From CAZJFH01 sp964545205 (lineage in GTDB: Bacteria > Pseudomonadota > Alphaproteobacteria > Rhodospirillales > Magnetospirillaceae), in assembly GCA_964545205.1 (NCBI GenBank), contig CAZJFH010000014.1, positions 20,537 to 84,536 of the forward strand: a stretch of 64,000 bases of DNA. The letters are read 5' to 3'. Below are positions 60,594 through 64,000 of this stretch, in pieces. Every line of letters starts with the position of its first letter. The first letter of the stretch is position 1. Both the position numbers and the translations under genes were made by a program. Below the pieces are notes generated by a model. That model was not told the origin of the DNA and searched no databases. It saw only the letters and a list, made by a program, of their open reading frames with translations.

Positions 60594-60944
60594 CTACTCC
60601 GCGGCGGAGATCTTGCGCAGCTCGATCCGCGCCGCCGCCTCGACGTGGTCGAGGTCGCTGGCCCAGCGCCAGACGACGGCGTCGATCTCGGTCTGGTCGG
60701 GCTGGCGCAGCAGCCCGGCGACGGCGCGCAGGTCGGCCCAGGGCACGTCGGGATGGTTGCTCTCCAGATAGCCGCCCAGGCTGCAGCAGGCCTCCGCGAT
60801 GCGGTCGAGGCAGCGCTCGACGGCGTCCTTGGTCTTCTGGTTGCGCACGAACGCCTGCAGGTCGTAGCCCTGCACGTGGTCGCGAACGCGCTCGACGTTC
60901 TCGACGATCTGGGTCAGCGGCAGGGCGGGGTCGTCGGACAGCAT
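60594..60944 (-). CDS. HepT/DUF86-like protein lacking the RNase motif
   Basis: A 116-residue helical protein resembling the HepT (DUF86) HEPN toxins: ENVERVRDHVQGYDLQAFVRNQKTKDAVERCLDRIAEAC and the C-terminal VVWRWASDLDHVEAAARIEL. In HEPN RNases a R-x4-6-H motif follows LVHDY...VW; here that stretch reads AVAGLLRQPDQTEIDAVVW without the histidine. No MntA-type antitoxin adjacent. Probably an inactive or repurposed family member. ATG 60944 has GGGAG upstream. Confidence 0.6.
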   Translation of the reverse strand: MLSDDPALPLTQIVENVERVRDHVQGYDLQAFVRNQKTKDAVERCLDRIAEACCSLGGYLESNHPDVPWADLRAVAGLLRQPDQTEIDAVVWRWASDLDHVEAAARIELRKISAAE

Positions 60945-61072
60945 CGGCGGGTCTCCCGGCGCGGTGGTCGGGCAATTGTATGGAGCGGGGCCGGCGGGAG
61001 CAATCCCACTTGGGAAGGCTGGTCCGAGGGCATAGCGGAACATCGGCCGCACGACGGTGTTGTGGCCGGGTG

Positions 61073-61573
61073 ATGCCGTCCGACGAAGACATACGCCACC
61101 ACCATTTCGCACAGCTCTACTTCGCCGAGCGCAGCCGCCGCGAGGCCATCCGCGGCAGCATCGGCGTGCCGGTCGCGGCGATCTCGTTCGCGGTGTTCTC
61201 GCTGGGCAACCTGGCCGTCCGGTTCCAGTTCGACCGCTGGCTCGACGGCGTCGGGCCGGCGATCGTGGCGCTGGCGGTCGGCGCGGTGGCGGCGCTGCTG
61301 GCGGCGACCTGGTACGCGATCATGGTCGAGTGGCTGTTCGTCTATCACGAGCCGCCCGGAATCGCCGAGCTGATGGCCGCCGAACGGGCGGGCGCGGGCG
61401 CGAGCAGCCGCGAATTGCTGACCGCCGGCTATGCGGTCGCCTACGAGCAGTATCTGTGCGGCAACGCGCTCAGCGCGCGCAACCGCGCCCGCGCATTGCG
61501 TCTGGTGCTGATCGCGCTCATGCTGCTGGCATTCGCGTTCCTGCTGATCCCCGTCCACCTCGCCGGCGCCTGA
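61073..61573 (+). CDS. Membrane protein, unknown family (166 aa)
   Basis: A 166-residue protein with three to four hydrophobic segments: GVPVAAISFAVFSLGNLAV (about 26-44), AIVALAVGAVAALLAATWYAIMVEW (about 57-81) and a C-terminal LVLIALMLLAFAFLLIPVHLA. No family recognised. First gene of a short plus-strand run with the 78-aa protein and MFS transporter (gaps of 3 bases and an overlap), so it may assist that transporter. Confidence 0.6.
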   Translation: MPSDEDIRHHHFAQLYFAERSRREAIRGSIGVPVAAISFAVFSLGNLAVRFQFDRWLDGVGPAIVALAVGAVAALLAATWYAIMVEWLFVYHEPPGIAELMAAERAGAGASSRELLTAGYAVAYEQYLCGNALSARNRARALRLVLIALMLLAFAFLLIPVHLAGA

Positions 61574-61576
61574 TCC

Positions 61577-61813
61577 ATGTTCTGGTTCAACCGCATCCTC
61601 GAACGCCACCGCCATCCCCCCTGCACCGAAACGCTGAGCCCGCGCGGCCGCCGCCGAATGCGCGGCGCCTGCCGCGAACTGAGCGCGATGGAGGAGCGGG
61701 TGCAGCGCGAGATGGGCCTGCCGATTCCGCCGCGCCTGGCCCTGGTCGACGAGGAGATGGCGGCGGTGGTGCCGTGGTCGCTGCGCGAAGACATCGAGTG
61801 CGGCGGCGGATGA
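61577..61813 (+). CDS. Hypothetical protein (78 aa)
   Basis: A 78-residue basic protein (MFWFNRILERHRHPP...), soluble, with a helical middle (MRGACRELSAMEERVQREMG). It starts three bases after the membrane protein gene and its stop overlaps the MFS start (ATGA), so it is co-translated in that operon. No family recognised. Confidence 0.5.
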   Translation: MFWFNRILERHRHPPCTETLSPRGRRRMRGACRELSAMEERVQREMGLPIPPRLALVDEEMAAVVPWSLREDIECGGG

Positions 61814-63048
61814 GCGGGCACCTGCGCCCGCTGGTGGTGCTGATGCTCGCCGCCTTCATGATCACCGCCGGCAACGGCCCGCTGACCACGATCTTGTCGC
61901 TGCGGCTGGAGGCGGCGGCCGCGCCGGCGCCGGTGATCGGCGCCGTCAGCGCCGCCTATTTCGCCGGCCTGACCCTGGGCTCGCTGTTCGCCTACAAGCT
62001 GATCCTGGGCGTCGGTCACATCCGCGCCCTGGTCGCCTTCGCCTCGGTGATGAGCGCGACGGCGCTGCTGTACCCGATCCACCTGAACTACGGCCTGTGG
62101 GGCGGCCTGCGGCTGGCCGAGGGCTTCTGCATGGCCGGACTGTTCGTCTGCATCGAGAGCTGGCTCAACGACCTGGCGACGCCGGCCAGCCGTGGCAAGA
62201 TCCTCGCCGCCTACATGACCTGTCTCTATGTCGGCCAGGGCAGCGGGCAATTCCTGCTCAACCTGCCCGACTCCTCGGGCTTCGTGTTGTTCATCCTCTT
62301 TTCCATCCTGCTGTCCTTCGCGGTGGTGCCGGTGGCGCTGACGCCGATGGCGGCGCCGTCGCTGCCCGACATCGTCTCGCTGGGCCTGCGGCGGCTGTTC
62401 GCGGCCTCGCCGCTCGGCATCGTCGGCACGGTGGCGAGCGGGCTGGTGCTGGGCTCGTTCTACAGTCTGGGGCCGGTGTTCGCGCGCGGCACCGGGCTCG
62501 ACATCGCCGGCGCGGCGCTGTTCATGAGCGCGGCAATCTTCGGCGGCGTGCTGCTGCAATGGCCGGTCGGCTGGCTGTCGGACTGGTTCGACCGCCGCAA
62601 GGTGATCATCGGCGTGCTCGCCGGGCTCGCCGCGGTCGGACTCGCCATGACGGCGGCTGGCGGCGGCTGGGCGCTGCTGGCGGCGGCGGCGCTGTTCGGC
62701 GGCGCCGCCTTCGTGCTCTACCCGCTGTCGGTCGCCCACACCAACGACCACCTCGGGCCGCGCGACCGCGTCGGCGCCTCGGGCGGGCTGGTGCTGGGCT
62801 ATTCGATCGGCGCCACCATCGGGCCGCTGGCCGCCTCGGGCACCATGGGCGCCCTCGGGCCCGACGGCTTGTTCCTGTTCGTCGCCGCCGTCGCCGGCGC
62901 GAGCTGCCTCTACGGTCTGTGGCGGATGCGGGTGGCGGCGCCGGTGCCGTCGGAACTGCAGGAGCCCTACCAGGCGCTGCCGCGCACCACCCCGGTGGCG
63001 GCGCCGCTCGACCCGCGCGTCGATGCCGAGGCCGCCGAGCGGGCGTGA
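61810..63048 (+). CDS. MFS transporter, YcaD-like
   Basis: A 412-residue major facilitator with 12 helices. LMLAAFMITAGNGPLTTILSLRLEAA, GLRLAEGFCMAGLFVCIESWLND and WPVGWLSDWFDRRKVIIG (the MFS loop 8-9 motif) match the YcaD/CsbX-like group. Substrate unknown. Overlaps the upstream 78-aa gene; a hairpin without T-tract follows. Confidence 0.82.
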   Translation: MSGHLRPLVVLMLAAFMITAGNGPLTTILSLRLEAAAAPAPVIGAVSAAYFAGLTLGSLFAYKLILGVGHIRALVAFASVMSATALLYPIHLNYGLWGGLRLAEGFCMAGLFVCIESWLNDLATPASRGKILAAYMTCLYVGQGSGQFLLNLPDSSGFVLFILFSILLSFAVVPVALTPMAAPSLPDIVSLGLRRLFAASPLGIVGTVASGLVLGSFYSLGPVFARGTGLDIAGAALFMSAAIFGGVLLQWPVGWLSDWFDRRKVIIGVLAGLAAVGLAMTAAGGGWALLAAAALFGGAAFVLYPLSVAHTNDHLGPRDRVGASGGLVLGYSIGATIGPLAASGTMGALGPDGLFLFVAAVAGASCLYGLWRMRVAAPVPSELQEPYQALPRTTPVAAPLDPRVDAEAAERA

Positions 63049-63052
63049 CGAA

Positions 63053-63079
63053 AGGCGCGCCGGACTGGCCGGCGCGCCT
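63053..63079. terminator. GC hairpin between convergent genes
   Basis: AGGCGCGCCGG and CCGGCGCGCCT form a perfect 11-bp stem with loop ACTGG just after the MFS stop codon. No T-rich tract follows, so intrinsic termination may be weak, but the location between convergent genes is typical. Confidence 0.5.
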
Positions 63080-63119
63080 CCGTGGTCGCGGGGAGGGGGC
63101 TGCCCGCGAGCAGGCGCCT

Positions 63120-63506
63120 CTAGTCGAGGCGCCGACGGCCGCTGCCGAAGAAGGCCTCGGGCGCCTTATGCGAGGCGTCGAAGCGCTCCTGCCACTTGGC
63201 CGTCTCTGTTGGAGGATTCACCCGTAGCGGACGCGTATCGCCGTCGAACCCCGCCGCCCACATCATCCTGTCCACGGCGCCCTGGTGACCGCCGGGAAAG
63301 AAGGAGATGGAATTGGCGTGGGCGGCATTGAACAGACCGTCCCACCGGGCGATCTCCTCGGCACTGGTCCGAGGAGCGGCCACCGTGTCGCCGTGGAAGC
63401 CGGCGGCACGGATGGACCGTTCCAGCATCTCCCCATCACCCGCCATCGCGGTCGTCGGGAGAGCCATCGTGGCCAGCGCGACCCCAACAAGCAGGATCTT
63501 GCGCAT
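63120..63506 (-). CDS. Secreted protein with internal duplication (128 aa)
   Basis: A 128-residue exported protein: signal peptide 1-22 (ALPTTAMA). The mature part is two gap-free 43-residue repeats (28-70 and 78-120) sharing AAGFxGDT...W...F(N/D)A(A/S)H...FF. No family recognised; the conserved Trp, Phe and His suggest a small ligand-binding or structural unit. Located directly downstream of the aprA terminator. Confidence 0.7.
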   Translation of the reverse strand: MRKILLVGVALATMALPTTAMAGDGEMLERSIRAAGFHGDTVAAPRTSAEEIARWDGLFNAAHANSISFFPGGHQGAVDRMMWAAGFDGDTRPLRVNPPTETAKWQERFDASHKAPEAFFGSGRRRLD

Positions 63507-63682
63507 GGCATCCTCCGTCGTCGCTTAGTGGCGGCCCCGCACGGACCGCATTCCGCGACATGGGCATAATAGCATCCGGGGGCGCGATCTTGTTCATCGA
63601 CAGTGGTATCGGGCGCTCCCTACCATCGCATACGGCGCGGGACACGAACGGCGGACCGGAACGCGACGAGCGCGCCCCGATC

Positions 63683-63715
63683 AAAAGAAAAGGGGCGCCG
63701 GTTTCCCGGCGCCCC
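63683..63715 (-). terminator. Intrinsic terminator of aprA
   Basis: GGGGCGCCGG/CCGGCGCCCC form a perfect 10-bp stem with loop TTTC (63692-63715). On the minus strand the stem is followed by TTTTCTTTTGA, an efficient U-tract 25 bases after the aprA stop. Confidence 0.85.
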
Positions 63716-63739
63716 AAGGCAGGTATCCCCGTAGGACGG

Positions 63740-64000
63740 TCAGTGACCCTGACCGGCGTAACGCTTCTCGACCAGGTCGACGTGGGGGCGCTTGAAGCAC
63801 TTCCACTCGCCGGTCTCGACGTCGATCTTCGAGTTGACGAAGCACTTCCACTCGGCCTCGTTCAGGTCCATGAAGTCGGCGCGGTAGTAGAAGCCCGGAT
63901 AGCGGGTCTCTTCGCGGAACTGGATGTGGCGCAGGTGAGCTTCCGCCGCGACGATGCGGTGGTAGTTCTCCCAGGCGCGCATCAGCTCGTGCAGGTCCTT
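63740..64000 (-). CDS. aprA: Adenylylsulfate reductase alpha subunit (3' end only)
   Basis: The last 86 codons of a gene that continues beyond the right edge. LMRAWENYHRIVAAEAHLRHIQFREETRYPGFYYRADF and the C-terminal WKCFVNSKIDVETGEWKCFKRPHVDLVEK are the characteristic AprA end. AprA is the flavin subunit of APS reductase; in sulfur oxidisers it forms APS from sulfite in reverse. With SorAB in this window that direction is likely. Ends at a strong terminator; upstream genes (probably aprB) are outside. Confidence 0.88.
   Translation of the reverse strand, partial: KDLHELMRAWENYHRIVAAEAHLRHIQFREETRYPGFYYRADFMDLNEAEWKCFVNSKIDVETGEWKCFKRPHVDLVEKRYAGQGH

Overview
The window is GC-rich, densely coded DNA, and most likely comes from an alphaproteobacterial chromosome. 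The pointers are a RcdA/DUF1465 protein, the rplM-rpsI then argC neighbourhood, a yajC-secD-secF-Mth938 run, an intracellular PHA depolymerase and class I PHA synthase, and dispersed palindromes of the kind common in that class. A Rhodospirillales-like chemoorganotroph or facultative sulfur oxidiser is my inference. No tRNA, rRNA, CRISPR array, integrase or transposase was seen, so this reads as core chromosome with small accessory patches.

Layout. 0-4.8 kb: start of sufB with its Rrf2-type regulator, a FAH-family hydrolase, a secreted PRC-barrel protein, a dual-specificity phosphatase and an MscS channel. 4.8-13.7 kb: an SDR/hydrolase/unknown trio, fatty-acid style enzymes (enoyl-CoA hydratase, thioesterase), a PatZ-like acyltransferase with a collapsed ATP-grasp region, an acyl carrier protein and a DsrE protein. 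13.8-19.7 kb: rplM-rpsI, a degenerate EAL protein, a lipid A acyltransferase, argC, an FkbM methyltransferase and a gamma carbonic anhydrase. 19.7-24.3 kb: acetate symporter (actP, DUF485), CBS-DUF294 protein and RNase T2. 24.4-26.1 kb: sulfite dehydrogenase and its cytochrome (sorAB-like). 26.1-38.8 kb: nitroreductase, malonyl-CoA decarboxylase, NAD(P)HX repair, D-amino acid dehydrogenase, RcdA, PHA depolymerase, SodB, Sec accessory genes and a cyclase-FHA fusion. 38.8-42.9 kb: a four-gene TonB receptor/iron-sulfur membrane protein operon behind a near-perfect sigma-54 promoter. 43.0-53.6 kb: a nitric-oxide-reductase region with norCBQD, PRC-barrel satellites, phaC and a second divergent norCB. 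53.6-61 kb: small lipoproteins, GST, transporter, SDR, and an oxygen/NO-binding di-iron (ODP) protein translationally coupled to a soluble MCP-like protein behind a perfect FNR-type box. 61-64 kb: an MFS operon, a duplicated-domain secreted protein and the 3' end of aprA.

How it fits together. SorAB and AprA (the latter running off the right edge) point to sulfite/APS oxidation for energy. Two NorCB sets, FNR-type sites at norC and at the ODP/MCP-like pair, and SodB indicate life across oxic-anoxic transitions with NO handling. PhaC, PhaZ, acetate uptake and malonyl-CoA decarboxylase indicate carbon storage and acetyl-CoA management. The least described candidates are the FNR-box ODP/MCP-like module, the sigma-54 TonB/NapH-like operon, the PatZ relative lacking most of its ATP-grasp domain, and the 464-residue protein in the SDR/hydrolase trio.
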